DNA of 64,000 nt from Cymbomonas tetramitiformis (GCA_001247695.2 LGRX02027115.1:1-64000); one strand, 5' to 3'; shown: positions 41,101-42,675, numbered from the stretch's first letter. Made by a program: numbers and translations. The notes: generated from the sequence alone by a model not told the origin.

Positions 41101-42675
41101 TCAGTTCCCGGGAAGAAGTTTGGCTGGGGCAAGTGCTCAGGAAGAGTAGGCCCTGGCACATATAATGCATATTAGCATAGTACGGTCGAAGGAAGTAGAC
41201 AGCATCAGTGTGCTGCCAAAGTGCCAAGGTGGACCTCAAAGCCGGCAGGGGGGCAATACTCCTCTGTAAACATGAACACTGGCAGTAGCTTTACATCCAC
41301 CAAACCCTGAAAAGTTTTCACTCGTGAAAGATATGCAACGCAAGGGTTGAGAAGTCATCATGCGTCCTGAGGCTAGCTGGGAGTTGACAGGACGATGCAC
41401 CTGCATTTGGTGCTTGGGTTGGAGCTCCTGTGGTGAGGTGAGTGCAGAAGCAGAGCCGACGCTTATCGTTTCCGCTCGAATGAACAGTCGGGGAACCATC
41501 ACATGTCAGCTGTGCGTTGGTAGCATCCGAGGGCACATAGCAGAGGTCGTTTTGCACCCAGACTGGGTGATCCTCGCCGTTGTATTGGTAGCTGAGGCCT
41601 CCACAGGTCTCCCCAGCAGTGGAAAACAAGGTTTTATAAGTCTGATCTTGAGGGTTCAAAGCAGCAAGTAGAGAGCGGAAGGTGGATTGCACACACTGTG
41701 CACCCACTGCCGTGCAGGCGGCGGTGCATGATTGGAAGGCATTCGCCAACTTGACTGTGTAGTCGAGGAGCACTGCTCAACCCTCCGGCCACCCATTTAA
41801 AGCGCTTACAAATACGAGAGGAATGCATCCTCGAGTCAGCAACAAAAGCATCGTCCGTGAGACAGCTTGCACCTTCCAAAGATTGACCAAGCTCCTCACA
41901 GAGGCTAGCTCCTGTGCCGCTTTAGAGCAAAAATCTCCGCTGTTCTATGATAACTATTGAAAGCTAAGCGTGATGTACCTCATGCGTGCTCCCTGTATTA
42001 GGCCCTGCTGTATACATTATACCTCGAAGCTTGAATAGGGTTTTGCGACGGATGAATGTTCTTATACAAGGCAACTGTGATAACACGCACAACGCAAAAT
42101 ATATCGGTAATCGCGCAAATGAACCGAGCACTTATCTGCAGTTCACCCCGAGCAGTTGAACGCACCAGAATTTATTTGTGCATTCACTTGGTCCTGCGTG
42201 ATAGGAGCAGTAGTAGGGCTGAAGCTAGTGGTTGGAGGCGTTGAGGGAGATGAGGTGGATGCTAAATTTCTCATATCTATTCGTGTGCGGCCAAAACTTT
42301 CCTTCAGCCAGTGTGTTAAATGTATTGACTACATGCAAGGGAAATCATGTTTGGGTTTCTCTTGCAAAGATAACATGGTTAATGAGCAGGCCACCCACAG
42401 TTCAAAAAGCTGCCTAGGCTCCAGGTATCACGGCTTCAAAATAAGTCCCGATGCTTCGAAGTTGCTCCTGCTTACTTCGTCAACAAGGGTGAGACTGCAG
42501 GTGTCAGACTAGCACAAAAAAGGCATGTCTTTGAGGTTGGGTGTGCTGGAAAAGTTCCCAGCGTACCTTGACACCAACTGAATTGAAGACCAACAAACAA
42601 AGTGAGAAGGATGATTCGTGCTCTGACCGACACGAGAAAGCTCGTGTGATTGTCACTGTGCACGTTGAAACCCAT
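327..42675 (-). CDS. Giant polycystin-1-like surface receptor (EGF/REJ/GAIN-GPS/multi-TM), 3' end outside window
   Basis: The gene runs right to left in about 41 exons (roughly 12.3 kb of coding sequence, about 4,100 codons). I chained the exons by GT-AG borders and phase; nearly all joins are in phase, the exceptions flanking 38,095-38,315 and the polyproline exon. Order: signal peptide, Cys-rich module, lectin-like module, PTS linker, unknown Cys module, polyproline/PTS linker, SEA-like module, about 10 EGF repeats, REJ-like beta modules, GAIN-like region, GPS (CYCTHLTDF), TM1, cytoplasmic Pro/Ser/Arg-rich parts, then several membrane segments with a Cys-rich loop. In polycystin-1 and sperm REJ proteins, GPS is an autoproteolysis site and the C-terminal part spans the membrane many times; a role in adhesion or mechanosensation at the cell or flagellar surface is inferred. 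I recognise no PLAT domain. The C-terminus lies beyond the left edge. It could have been split into several models by automated annotation. Confidence 0.85.
960..1260. repeat. Tandem repeat, about 79-bp unit x4, with (CT)n
   Basis: Four near-identical units share CCTAAGAATGTGAATACATC followed by TCGATCCTATCGGGCTCTCT and a CT run. They lie in the intron between receptor exons 40 and 41. Confidence 0.9.
1498..1626 (-). CDS. Receptor exon 40: transmembrane segment
   Basis: The exon runs from acceptor CTCAG (1,627-1,628) to donor GTGTGCAC (ending exon at 1,498), phase 0 to 0, 129 bp. It encodes SAVVWGMQNTIMDQLYLGLY followed by a hydrophobic run (VVAMTLPVSLLFMTLF) and EYGGTYE. It joins the Cys-rich loop of exon 39 to exon 41, giving a membrane helix immediately after the extracellular loop, as in polycystin-1-like C-terminal regions. 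Confidence 0.75.
2130..2200. repeat. (CT)n / (AT)n microsatellites
   Basis: A CT run of about 26 bp (2,142-2,169) is followed directly by TA-rich dinucleotide repeats. It abuts the left end of an R1 copy. Apparent SLSLSL and RERERE reading frames here are artefacts of the repeat. Confidence 0.9.
2207..2690. repeat. R1 interspersed repeat, short (internally deleted) copy
   Basis: It starts at the R1 left end (ACCGAATGGCACGAGATC, AAAGCCAGCCCACCATCATC) and ends at the R1 right end (TTTGATCCCCGGCGTGGGTA, GGTCCATGGATAAACACACA). At about 480 bp it lacks the GC-rich centre present in the 1.1-kb copies at 8.7-9.9 kb and 10.9-12.0 kb. It joins the next R1 copy head to tail at about 2,690. Confidence 0.8.
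2690..3762. repeat. R1 interspersed repeat, copy carrying a different interior
   Basis: Left end at 2,690 (CTAAACGGCATGAGATCGGC) and right end to about 3,762 match R1. The interior (about 2,970-3,560) is unrelated to other R1 copies and carries a duplicated coding-like segment on the minus strand. Either R1 captured foreign sequence or two R1 ends flank an unrelated insertion. Confidence 0.65.
3090..3545 (-). pseudogene. Duplicated protein-like fragment (Gly/Trp-rich, unknown)
   Basis: On the minus strand two related stretches occur in tandem. One reads AGGLVIDSHVMGYWHLVVNG then LSLWYPSDGYYLFEGVGDSS; the other reads AGGLVFFDPDVRYWRDAVNG then QLSLWCHSGGHCLGGF. The shared pattern is AGGLV-x2-D-x2-V-x-YW-x3-VNGD followed by LSLW. 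An in-frame stop separates parts of the first unit. I do not recognise the family; a small beta-sheet or lectin-like repeat is possible. It sits inside R1 within a receptor intron, so it is most likely a captured, broken gene fragment. Confidence 0.4.
4089..4271 (-). CDS. Receptor exon 39: Cys-rich extracellular loop
   Basis: Acceptor GGCTGCAG (before 4,271) and donor GTGCGCC (after 4,089); 183 bp, phase 0. It encodes about 61 residues with eight cysteines: AATCCEQLRKHLGC, TLEEGSSCLGYNTC, SELRQTFDCNIEFEC and FFPEGFSCNAFPQ. Exons 38 and 40 on either side encode membrane helices, so this is a disulphide-stabilised loop. Algal GPS/REJ receptors have a similar C-x-C loop between late helices (from memory of the family; not checked). 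Confidence 0.75.
4438..4516. repeat. 20-21 bp tandem repeat x4
   Basis: Four consecutive copies of a unit containing GCAGAGTCTATCACGTGTAT, located in the intron between receptor exons 38 and 39. Confidence 0.9.
4662..4814 (-). CDS. Receptor exon 38: membrane helix before Cys-rich loop
   Basis: Acceptor GCTTGCAG before 4,814, donor GTACCCC after 4,662; 153 bp, phase 0. Encodes SFIKDALNSHPWARIAIVGP, then VTRAQHILNQTN and a strong hydrophobic helix (LILLMLLCCLWFFYSK). The basic/amphipathic lead-in followed by a helix and then a Cys-rich loop is typical of the late polycystin-1-like membrane region. Confidence 0.8.
5531..5729. mobile_element. Fold-back / MITE-like element with 33-bp terminal inverted repeats
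   Basis: Left arm 5,531-5,563 (CCAGCTTATCCGACAGCCGC, CGCCCTCATAACC) is the reverse complement of right arm 5,697-5,729 (GGTCACGAGGGCGGCGGCTG, TCGGATAAGCTGG) with two mismatches. The interior is about 133 bp and has no coding potential. It lies in the intron between receptor exons 37-38. I see no clear target-site duplication. Confidence 0.75.
6024..6212 (-). CDS. Receptor exon 37: cytoplasmic charged helix
   Basis: Acceptor CACTCGCAG before 6,212, donor GTGCTCGC after 6,024; 189 bp, phase 0. Encodes ESLEEYRMEAEAAVSKWVNA, then HVQTMKQLRWHVMNDQEQI and ETTWRERREDLRLKLK. Highly charged, probably helical, with no membrane segment. It joins exon 36 (LGTQFAEHQ) to exon 38 (SFIKDALNS) in frame. Confidence 0.75.
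6586..6746 (-). CDS. Receptor exon 36: cytoplasmic region
   Basis: Acceptor GATTGCAG before 6,746 (phase 1), donor GTCGGTCC after 6,586; 161 bp. Encodes GDGAVNMWATLCAVERAKQL, then PSQWVINPEEPPRERRTLLQ and IAEHYLGTQFAEHQ. The phase-1 join to exon 35 reconstructs a Gly codon, giving ILTESPTG-DGAVNMW. The segment resembles the loop between helices in other algal GPS/REJ receptors. Confidence 0.75.
7210..7750 (+). pseudogene. Coding-like fragment on the opposite strand inside a receptor intron
   Basis: On the plus strand one frame reads MEENTAEQRLGRRTRPTYGQ, then KGDQPRWYRAAEDLLIQFAC (7,272 on). After about 7,550 the protein-like sequence continues in another frame as KTDCLVPTEELRQHV, TRNTTDFIRTDEELSSSTLT, ending at a TGA at 7,748-7,750. 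The frame change suggests a frameshifted or spliced gene. I do not recognise it. It could be a nested gene, a captured gene fragment, or transposon debris in the 6,747-8,473 intron. Confidence 0.4.
8474..8726 (-). CDS. Receptor exon 35: cytoplasmic/juxtamembrane region
   Basis: Acceptor CGGAGGCAG before 8,726, donor GTGAACC after 8,474; 253 bp, phase 0 in and 1 out. Encodes ILAQNAAQGQVLWELPDERR, YEWYLDIFRVYASISSRRAG, WYHNRVLWNLVFLQRTDGSF and RVSAALATVLCAGDTSF. The pattern of Trp/Tyr and basic residues fits a membrane-associated cytoplasmic module. The 5' border lies directly next to an R1 copy (from about 8,740). Confidence 0.75.
8740..9897. repeat. R1 interspersed repeat, long copy
   Basis: Left end at about 8,740 (ACACACACCGAATGGCATGA), right end at about 9,897 (GATAAGCCACACACACAGAC). 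The GC-rich centre matches the copy at 10,940-11,990, including GAGCGCATTGCTCAAGTTCG, and contains internal sub-repeats (GAGCCGGCTTCAG near 9,470 and 9,620). A 256-codon frame is open on the plus strand (9,010-9,780). Both ends have AC/TG-rich tails. Confidence 0.8.
10100..10192 (-). CDS. Receptor exon 34: short membrane-proximal exon
   Basis: Acceptor TTCCAGAG before 10,192, donor GTGAAACAG after 10,100; 93 bp, phase 0. Encodes VGATQMSHTARDSAEPLERL then LGTALVMAYLE. The hydrophobic LLGTALVMAYL is short for a full membrane helix on its own. Phase joins to exons 33 and 35 are consistent. Confidence 0.6.
10675..10824 (-). CDS. Receptor exon 33: amphipathic/membrane-associated segment
   Basis: Acceptor GTGCTGCAG before 10,824, donor GTACAATCC after 10,675; 150 bp, phase 0. 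Encodes VACILVRILKEVEDIHISEN then LCRAVGMPLTNILLSIPLHH and LRSSVHIRHQ. The hydrophobic ILVRIL and PLTNILLSIPL segments suggest re-entrant or membrane-lying helices. Confidence 0.65.
10925..11990. repeat. R1 interspersed repeat, long copy preceded by a right-end remnant
   Basis: A short right-end remnant (CTCCAAGGATGAGCCGCGCA, to about 10,943) joins head to tail to a full left end (CACCGAATGGTATGAGATCA). The GC-rich centre and right end (to about 11,990) match the 8.74-9.90 kb copy. The plus-strand frame 11,244-11,621 aligns with the open frame of that copy (shared words SVERIA, VRSFL, SDEG, LGHPG/LGHSG, RGQRG). Confidence 0.8.
12434..12880 (-). other. Possible extra receptor exon (open minus-strand stretch) with (CTC)n
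   Basis: A 150-codon open stretch contains APLLTHQEEEVELAHPQTT, a run of ten Glu encoded by a CTC/GAG microsatellite (12,710-12,740), then LMLVKHRERVASTRQPTV and a basic end (CPMKRKRVLLRLR). It lies between receptor exons 32 and 33, which already join in phase, so it could be an alternative exon or just intron. Confidence 0.25.
12960..13590. repeat. 30-bp minisatellite, about 20 copies
   Basis: Units contain TTATTATCACAGCCCATCTT followed by GTCACCGTCC or variants (GTGAACGTCC, GTGGACGTCC). The unit length is a multiple of three and stop-free, so long repetitive frames appear on both strands. It lies in the intron between receptor exons 32 and 33; nothing suggests it is translated. Confidence 0.95.
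13714..13882. repeat. R2 interspersed repeat, copy A
   Basis: About 169 bp running from CGTTCATTCTTAACAG to TTTAGTTGGGCACCCCTAC. Other copies are at 24,240-24,404 and 43,138-43,281. It is slightly diverged from copy B (for example TTTTTTCGGACC against AATCTCTTCGGACC). It is intronic, and every copy has the same orientation. Confidence 0.85.
14048..14509 (-). CDS. Receptor exon 32: cytoplasmic, SPEP/TPEP-motif region
   Basis: Acceptor CGCCTGACCCAG before 14,509 (an upstream AG near 14,580 is possible), donor GTGGTGCG after 14,048; 462 bp, phase 0. Encodes APLSPEPSFTEQAKQVISFF, then VGPTPPAQKDEEMKARDEAL and VLSPEPSALELRADEAQMVQ, ending NEEGLYE. The repeated SPEP words are proline-directed phosphorylation-like sites (inference). 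No domain recognised; presumably cytoplasmic. Confidence 0.65.
15060..15175. repeat. 27-28 bp tandem repeat, 3-4 copies
   Basis: Units contain CTGATTGGTCCACTTTCATT followed by CCGGCTGACA or CCGGCCACAA. Intronic. Confidence 0.85.
15784..16056. mobile_element. Compound fold-back element (nested inverted repeats)
   Basis: Outer arms: TTATTCTGCGAATCCAACCG near 15,784 and its complement ending CGGTTGGATTTGCAGAATAA at 16,056. Just inside, the left end forms its own hairpin (CCGATAGATATGCTCATCA against TGATGAGCATACCTATCGG). A second long inverted repeat, about 70 bp per arm, spans 15,840-15,910 and 15,940-16,010, including GTTGCGTCCACC and GGTGGACGCAAC. Non-coding, in the intron between receptor exons 31 and 32. 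It resembles a MITE with subterminal palindromes; no target duplication was established. Confidence 0.85.
16383..17447 (-). CDS. Receptor exon 31: large cytoplasmic exon with 27-residue tandem repeats
   Basis: Acceptor GGTTACAG before 17,447, donor GTGTGTC after 16,383; 1,065 bp, phase 0. The first two thirds are Ala/Ser/Pro/Gln-rich with KLEVQEHERLPGG and HKKVSIKGDHKSRSS. The last third is a tandem repeat of about 27 residues (GEGLIEHGRRRDGHKGRSPS, RSRDLPH), alternating two variants, about 5 copies. RS/SR words suggest a phosphorylated, disordered cytoplasmic tail (inference). The DNA of two successive 162-bp double units (16,519-16,680 and 16,681-16,842) is essentially identical, so expansion is recent. 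Confidence 0.75.
16519..16842. repeat. Coding tandem repeat, 162-bp double unit
   Basis: Two adjacent 162-bp units are identical as far as I can read. Each contains two 81-bp subunits sharing CACGCCGGCGACCGTGTTCG. The unit length is a multiple of three and the repeat lies inside receptor exon 31. Confidence 0.9.
17668..17788. repeat. 31-33 bp tandem repeat x4
   Basis: Four units contain CTAGACCTTGCCGCGGTGTA followed by GGCGCCCCTTT or AGTGCCCC. Located in the intron between receptor exons 30 and 31. Confidence 0.9.
17929..18053 (-). CDS. Receptor exon 30: transmembrane segment
   Basis: Acceptor CATGGCAG before 18,053 (phase 1), donor GTGCAAATG after 17,929; 125 bp. Encodes ARFAIIILGAPSHNVVAAAF then AWVGVGVAIIEHVARQNIF. 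The hydrophobic VVAAAFAWVGVGVAII is a membrane helix. A second frame of the same bases is also hydrophobic (a Leu run) but does not match the phase of the flanking exons. Confidence 0.6.
18201..18780 (-). CDS. Receptor exon 29: long cytoplasmic Ser/Pro-rich region
   Basis: Acceptor ACTCTGCAG before 18,780, donor within CAGGGTCAAGG (after 18,201); 580 bp, leaving in phase 1. Encodes AAHPLKKAYRWATGRKGVLD, then NDAEEYLAEHIAISRRELRI and a basic Ser/Pro-rich tail (SSSRSHSTPLAAKSWRS). It lies between TM1 and the next membrane helix, where polycystin-1 has PLAT; I see no PLAT signature. Confidence 0.65.
18972..19127 (-). CDS. Receptor exon 28: Cys-containing region after TM1
   Basis: Acceptor CCTCCTCAG before 19,127, donor GTACAGAC after 18,972; 156 bp, phase 0. 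Encodes LCCTLPFAWPAFRGIGGEEC then GMHIKRTCGVVQMELQQACN and DKLRSDVDPRLK. The 5' border is less certain; an AG nearer the EECG motif would shorten the exon in frame. Confidence 0.55.
19497..19802 (-). CDS. Receptor exon 27: first transmembrane helix after GPS
   Basis: Acceptor GTGTGCAG before 19,802, donor GTGTCATAAT after 19,497; 306 bp, phase 0. Encodes DILESALLLMIVLSICGITL then YLAVCSRVADDLSRARLLRD, and a basic coiled tail (VARINRRLRHLDRKAAKTEK). ALLLMIVLSICGITLYLAV is a clear single membrane helix directly after the GPS-containing exon, the arrangement expected for a GAIN/GPS receptor. Confidence 0.75.
20085..20240 (-). CDS. Receptor exon 26: GPS autoproteolysis motif (C-x-C-THLT)
   Basis: Acceptor GCGTGCAG before 20,240; donor probably GTGCCTTCC after 20,085. 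Encodes VFSGPECQESAEQECYCTHL then TDFRAQHEPEV. CYCTHLTDF is the classic end of a GPS motif, in which cleavage falls between Leu and Thr. The Cys/Trp half of the motif is at the end of exon 25 (YGCWWNWTHQ), so an intron interrupts the GPS. Confidence 0.85.
20365..20714 (-). CDS. Receptor exon 25: GPS-proximal Cys/Trp module
   Basis: Acceptor GGGGACAG before 20,714 (phase 1), donor GTTGTGTGG (weak) after 20,365; 350 bp. Encodes RVLCAFWNSTLGDYSTRGC, itself a GPS-like C-x-FWN...GC half-motif, then about 85 residues with WNWT and NPAPANASLYWKT, ending in PWNGYGCWWNWTHQ. The last part combines with exon 26 to complete the GPS. An upstream GPS-like half followed by a second complete one is unusual relative to animal GPS domains. 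Confidence 0.75.
20858..21074 (-). CDS. Receptor exon 24: GAIN-like beta region
   Basis: Acceptor GTACACAG before 21,074, donor GTGCGCCC after 20,858; 217 bp, phase 0 in and 1 out. Encodes VLWDSRLMVSAVDPHPGGLT, then VTTISLTHGDGTEVSVADLE and FTLSLTDTEANVSIADNATG. Beta-rich sequence before a GPS motif is what a GAIN domain looks like; assigned by position rather than by a diagnostic motif. Confidence 0.65.
22032..22580 (-). CDS. Receptor exon 23: GAIN-like helical region
   Basis: Acceptor TTGAATCAG before 22,580, donor GTGAGAG after 22,032; 549 bp, phase 0. Encodes DPSGLTPSSQDAALHLVNGL, then LPSAASALCASLASLNVAPQ, RAASRAAEVASSMQRMASSM and RRHQLRRRQLMTTAQGNCSA. Ala/Ser/Leu-rich amphipathic helices before the beta region match the helical half of GAIN domains. 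GC content is high, so both other minus-strand frames are also open for long stretches; phase joins fix the right one. Confidence 0.75.
22809..23072 (-). CDS. Receptor exon 22: pre-GAIN helical region
   Basis: Acceptor GGTGCCAG before 23,072, donor GTGCATGAG after 22,809; 264 bp, phase 0. Encodes VDAAANILNGPSLKAEGAKR, then EASASQQRREDLLGLVQDAR and ATFPTASTVDRLSASVMVRL, ending LEADSQ. The pattern (module, RRxDLLGLV, PT-x-S-T-V) continues smoothly into exon 23. Confidence 0.75.
23864..24160 (-). CDS. Receptor exon 21: REJ-type beta module
   Basis: Acceptor GGGAAGCAG before 24,160, donor GTAGGCC after 23,864; 297 bp, phase 0. Encodes FVYRVAGESKDFALNEYSPM, QDLETLMAREGREEEAFRVS, VVALARDALGAASRADVNIT and AETLTGSAAEALLDGDVDSV. 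The join LQFQ-FVYRVAG to exon 20 restores the strand pattern of REJ/PKD-like modules. The R2 repeat copy B lies only about 80 bp upstream of the acceptor. Confidence 0.75.
24240..24404. repeat. R2 interspersed repeat, copy B
   Basis: About 165 bp, CGTTCATTCTTAACAGTGGT to TTTAGTCGGGCACCCCT. The flank CCCAACTTAAACTGGCCC on the left resembles the inverse of the right end (CCCAACTAAAGTTGAGCC on the other strand), which hints at terminal inverted repeats in this copy only. Intronic. Confidence 0.85.
24770..25258. repeat. 18-bp minisatellite, about 26 copies
   Basis: Units are CTCTTACAGCAGTGCGT in the right half and CTCGTACAGCAGTGCGT in the left half, with scattered variants. The 18-bp, stop-free unit gives long artefactual frames (QQCVSYSSASL). 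It lies in the intron between receptor exons 20 and 21. Each unit contains TTACAGCAG, a pyrimidine-poor AG that could mimic an acceptor on the plus strand. Confidence 0.95.
25457..25687 (-). CDS. Receptor exon 20: REJ-type beta module
   Basis: Acceptor TGGTGGCAG before 25,687, donor GTGGATCC after 25,457; 231 bp, phase 0. Encodes EDLVLKPGTLAAGSMYTFQL, TVGDLFGEATARFSLVVNIP, then LAYTQRFKLGTAGWHTTNPP. The LxxGTLAAGSxYTFxLTV motif is the REJ-type ending strand pattern. Confidence 0.8.
25770..26350. repeat. 19-21 bp minisatellite, about 28 copies
   Basis: Units are variants of TATAGTCATATAGTGAGTGTG (shortened forms omit the leading TA or carry TTGGTG). Higher-order order is visible: blocks of GTTGGTGTG units recur every few copies. 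Intronic, between receptor exons 19 and 20. Confidence 0.95.
26975..27082. repeat. R1 left-end fragment
   Basis: Matches the R1 left end (GGACAAAAGCCAGCCCACCA, then CAGTGGGCTTGAGAAGC). Only about 105 bp remain. Confidence 0.6.
27090..27195. repeat. 33-bp tandem repeat x3
   Basis: Three units contain CAATGCAGCGTGGATAGATG followed by CATGTACTCTCAT. It lies about 50 bp from receptor exon 19, on the intron side of its donor. Confidence 0.9.
27251..27454 (-). CDS. Receptor exon 19: REJ-type module
   Basis: Acceptor GGGGGCAG before 27,454, donor GTGCTTTCAG after 27,251; 204 bp, phase 0. Encodes ISITSGDLPFAAIDPLTETH, VAEAKLRLLSTVEAVDVANL and KYEWAVLSELSSHPVDLDAA, ending SSFNRFQ. LKYEWAVLS is the Trp-containing strand of a PKD/REJ-like fold. 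Confidence 0.8.
27737..28141 (-). CDS. Receptor exon 18: REJ/PKD-like module
   Basis: Acceptor CATGCACAG before 28,141, donor GTGGGCGG after 27,737; 405 bp, phase 0. Encodes ADLTVGVAYTYRLSASLQGN, then LLVVIAGGNVSTGVGAPILL, DAKDSIDPDGEPGDITFHWS and LNYTFVVVATKGPRKTAAST. DAKDSIDPDGEPGDITFHWSC is close to the PKD/REJ consensus (DxSxDPD...xYxWxC). Confidence 0.85.
28261..28362 (-). CDS. Receptor exon 17: REJ-type module
   Basis: Acceptor GTGTGGACAG before 28,362, donor GTGGGCTGG after 28,261; 102 bp, phase 0. Encodes GISTWWSGASSDGHNPTLTA then DVNKANTLTLNIPK. Joined to exon 16 (NCTYTQ) and exon 18 (ADLTVG) it gives an uninterrupted REJ-type strand pattern. Confidence 0.75.
28838..29071 (-). CDS. 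Receptor exon 16: last EGF half and start of REJ region
   Basis: Acceptor GACATCAG before 29,071, donor GTGTGCGC after 28,838; 234 bp, phase 0. Encodes GVACTDVPAPGDGYQCGLCP, then EGYHGDGALCDICRMLVTIK and FTTAVDGKVNRAGWHTGGRE, ending NCTYTQ. The first part completes an EGF module; the second starts the beta-rich REJ region. Confidence 0.8.
29689..29996 (-). CDS. Receptor exon 15: EGF repeats
   Basis: Acceptor GCATCCAG before 29,996 (phase 1), donor GTTTGTCC after 29,689; 308 bp. Encodes GGCWMTSDGAVKSACVNLPG, GFSCGECPEGMRGSGLTTCK, STDCAENNGGCWVGSGS and ACGECPAGFEGQGETGC, ending DGCGPSPCFP. Two EGF modules of the CGxCPxGxxGxG type. Confidence 0.85.
30200..30322 (-). CDS. Receptor exon 14: EGF repeat
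   Basis: Acceptor GTGCAGAG before 30,322, donor GTGCGACC after 30,200; 123 bp, phase 1 to 1. Encodes DVLAQDVALGMEGFTCGACP then PGFTGDGVTCEDVDECGQSA. The phase-1 join restores SANGGCW at exon 15. VDEC is the calcium-binding EGF signature. Confidence 0.75.
30451..30613. repeat. 40-bp tandem repeat x4
   Basis: Four units contain CACCATCTACGCTCGCCGAT and GCTCAGATCAATCGGAGGAT and look essentially identical. Located in the intron between receptor exons 13 and 14. Confidence 0.95.
30782..31073 (-). CDS. Receptor exon 13: EGF repeats
   Basis: Acceptor CCCTCGCAG before 31,073, donor GTTCATATG (weak) after 30,782; 292 bp, phase 0 in and 1 out. Encodes VFCEDIAAPGVDETGAVGYR, CGACPTGLTGDGVTCKPDKC, FYMNGGCDPSVTCINNASDP and EDIDGCRASPCFP. 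Confidence 0.85.
31708..32072 (-). CDS. Receptor exon 12: EGF repeats including cbEGF
   Basis: Acceptor GATCGCAG before 32,072 (phase 1), donor GTACGTC after 31,708; 365 bp. Encodes GYICGPCPSGYDGDGVECTD, IDECATNNGGCHYRAMCHNT, PGGFICGECPPGTSGTGSTR, and EGLNNNNNGSAGPCEEMDGC. DIDEC plus the Asn/Tyr/Phe spacing marks a calcium-binding EGF. An Asn5 run comes from a TTG/AAC microsatellite. Confidence 0.85.
32748..33018 (-). CDS. Receptor exon 11: EGF repeats
   Basis: Acceptor GAGGCGCAG before 33,018, donor GTGAGGTCC after 32,748; 271 bp, phase 0 in and 1 out. Encodes GGDGDSSKCGACPEGMSGTG, DTMCKEIDGCASAPCFDGVE, CTDIDAPGVGAVCGECPDGF and EIDPCRSGPCSQDPLTSCTA. Confidence 0.85.
33202..33282 (-). CDS. 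Receptor exon 10: short EGF exon
   Basis: Acceptor GCGAGCAG before 33,282, donor GTCTGCTC after 33,202; 81 bp, phase 0. Encodes GDGYTCRRSSQCASNNGGCD then LSTTCTQ. It joins both neighbours in frame to complete EGF modules. Confidence 0.8.
33827..34260 (-). CDS. Receptor exon 9: three calcium-binding EGF repeats
   Basis: Acceptor TGGGGCAG before 34,260 (phase 1), donor GTATATGCC after 33,827; 434 bp. Encodes GFVGDGIVCTDVDECSVEVN, TRCTNLNGSFTCSECPNGF, DVDECAEKNGGCDFLTACAN and DVDECADGAYRGGCHEQAVC. Three DVDEC signatures in a row indicate cbEGF modules, which normally form a stiff calcium-bound rod. Confidence 0.9.
34826..34921. repeat. 11-bp tandem repeat, about 8 copies
   Basis: Copies of CAGGTGTCAGC with small variants (CCGGGTGAAGC). 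Intron between receptor exons 8 and 9. Confidence 0.9.
35033..35455 (-). CDS. Receptor exon 8: second half of SEA-like module and first EGF
   Basis: Acceptor CTGAG before 35,455 (phase 1), donor GTGGGTAC after 35,033; 423 bp. Encodes HGVTVTRGYLGNSVVAGVET, YVTIKSLTSGSVVVAMSITW, ADPDSFITLASSSPTTLFPN, then ACDVLDPCFPGTPC. Together with exon 7 (ADVSFTFQELSYSSLVTNAT) it forms a module of the type V-x-L-x-xLxYxxLxxNxTxxxxF...GSVVVxxxxxW found in algal and oomycete surface proteins; SEA-like by resemblance only. Confidence 0.75.
35606..36530. repeat. About 46-bp minisatellite, about 20 copies
   Basis: Units contain TTTATTGCGAGAGTGGGACA, then GAACTGATCTGGGGGTCCAC and CGCTTTAACC, with frequent single-base indels. 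It fills most of the intron between receptor exons 7 and 8, splitting the SEA-like module. Confidence 0.95.
36808..37767 (-). CDS. Receptor exon 7: polyproline / PTS linker and first half of SEA-like module
   Basis: Acceptor GCATTGTAG before 37,767, donor GTAAGAAG after 36,808. It begins GLPFTSTLAGNVTVYEAPPP, then about 130 residues of PPPP/SPPP (extensin-like), then PTS-rich text (SYPTGTPSTIPPTSTPSIGP, TSTPTTSPTTSTPTLAPTSF), then ADVSFTFQELSYSSLVTNAT. The proline run moves through all three frames, so one or more indels (assembly error or real) or a cryptic intron lie inside. Likely hydroxyproline-glycosylated cell-wall-type linker (inference). Confidence 0.65.
38095..38315 (-). CDS. Receptor exon 6: unknown Cys-containing module
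   Basis: Acceptor CATTTGCAG before 38,315, donor GTGTGCC after 38,095; 221 bp. The open frame reads GTPELTCMTATTSAALQSAT, IVTLAGPLNLSWTFQHANVC, GTDSCDLRMCGFSTGVYTLQ and GAATFTIESSIPDR. Beta-rich with four Cys, possibly CUB-like; not recognised. Its frame does not match the phases of exons 5 and 7 directly, so a small exon is probably missing on each side. Confidence 0.6.
38625..38735. repeat. Degenerate tandem repeat, about 35-45 bp x3
   Basis: Copies contain AACACACAGAGTATGCAGAT, ACACGGAGTGTGCAGATCAC and AACAGAGTATGCAGATGACA, spaced irregularly. Intronic. Confidence 0.7.
38815..39375. repeat. About 62-bp minisatellite x9
   Basis: Units contain TTTAAGACATTAATCCATTG, CGGCGGCTTAATTCTGACAC and GAAGCCGCGGCCACCCAGCT. 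The first copies are intact and the later ones shortened by internal deletions. Located between receptor exons 5 and 6. Confidence 0.95.
39571..40155 (-). CDS. Receptor exon 5: PTS-rich mucin-like linker
   Basis: Acceptor GTGGACAG before 40,155 (phase 1), donor GTAATGATC after 39,571; 585 bp. Encodes ETSTPTMTATPTITRHPTAP, then repeats of PTxxPTxxPTxxP (TAPTTSPTTLTPSASPTTTS), ending with PPPPPLPPPPSPPP. About 195 residues; a mucin-like, probably heavily O-glycosylated spacer (inference). The complementary strand is open too but only as a Gly/Val shadow. Confidence 0.8.
40300..40470 (-). CDS. Receptor exon 4: lectin-like module, second half
   Basis: Acceptor GTCTGCAG before 40,470 (phase 1), donor GTGAGGATTTC after 40,300; 171 bp. 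Encodes ERWCELRAEVSGVQIRTGSQ then AIAISGDIYSQDGGWFGDSW and GWHFVGDLGYLSVCPR. The Trp/Gly/Asp-rich strands (GGWFGDSWGWHFVGDLG) look like a concanavalin/LamG-type beta sandwich, assigned by resemblance. Confidence 0.7.
40569..40859 (-). CDS. Receptor exon 3: lectin-like module, first half
   Basis: Acceptor CCAGACTAG before 40,859 is in phase but has a poor pyrimidine tract; donor GTGAGCATACC after 40,569; 291 bp. Encodes EYQHNSFLDRLNAEFTLTAS, ATPTSAEYPNSLLPVLFTRN, then LSLGSGTSDQYMTLRMGNST and TGTLLWFQLTCGFQQ. An additional short exon just upstream (near 40,895-40,961, ending at a strong GTGAGTG donor) is possible. Confidence 0.65.
41401..41772 (-). CDS. Receptor exon 2: N-terminal Cys-rich module
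   Basis: Acceptor TTGAGCAG before 41,772 (phase 1), donor GTGCATC after 41,401; 372 bp. Encodes VLLDYTVKLANAFQSCTAAC, TAVGAQCVQSTFRSLLAALN, GETCGGLSYQYNGEDHPVWV, NDLCYVPSDATNAQLTCDGS, then RRLCFCT. Cys spacing (C-x3-C-x6-C ... C ... C ... RLCFC) resembles a module common in algal and oomycete surface proteins; I do not know its Pfam name. Confidence 0.75.
42567..42675 (-). CDS. Receptor exon 1: signal peptide
   Basis: The start chosen is ATG at 42,675: MGFNVHSDNHTSFLVSVRAR then IILLTLFVGLQFSWCQ, a basic n-region and a hydrophobic h-region ending near a plausible cleavage site (SWC-Q). Donor GTACGCTGG after 42,567; 109 bp, leaving in phase 1, which matches exon 2. An in-frame upstream ATG (about 42,810) would put an implausibly long tail before the hydrophobic core. 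Confidence 0.65.
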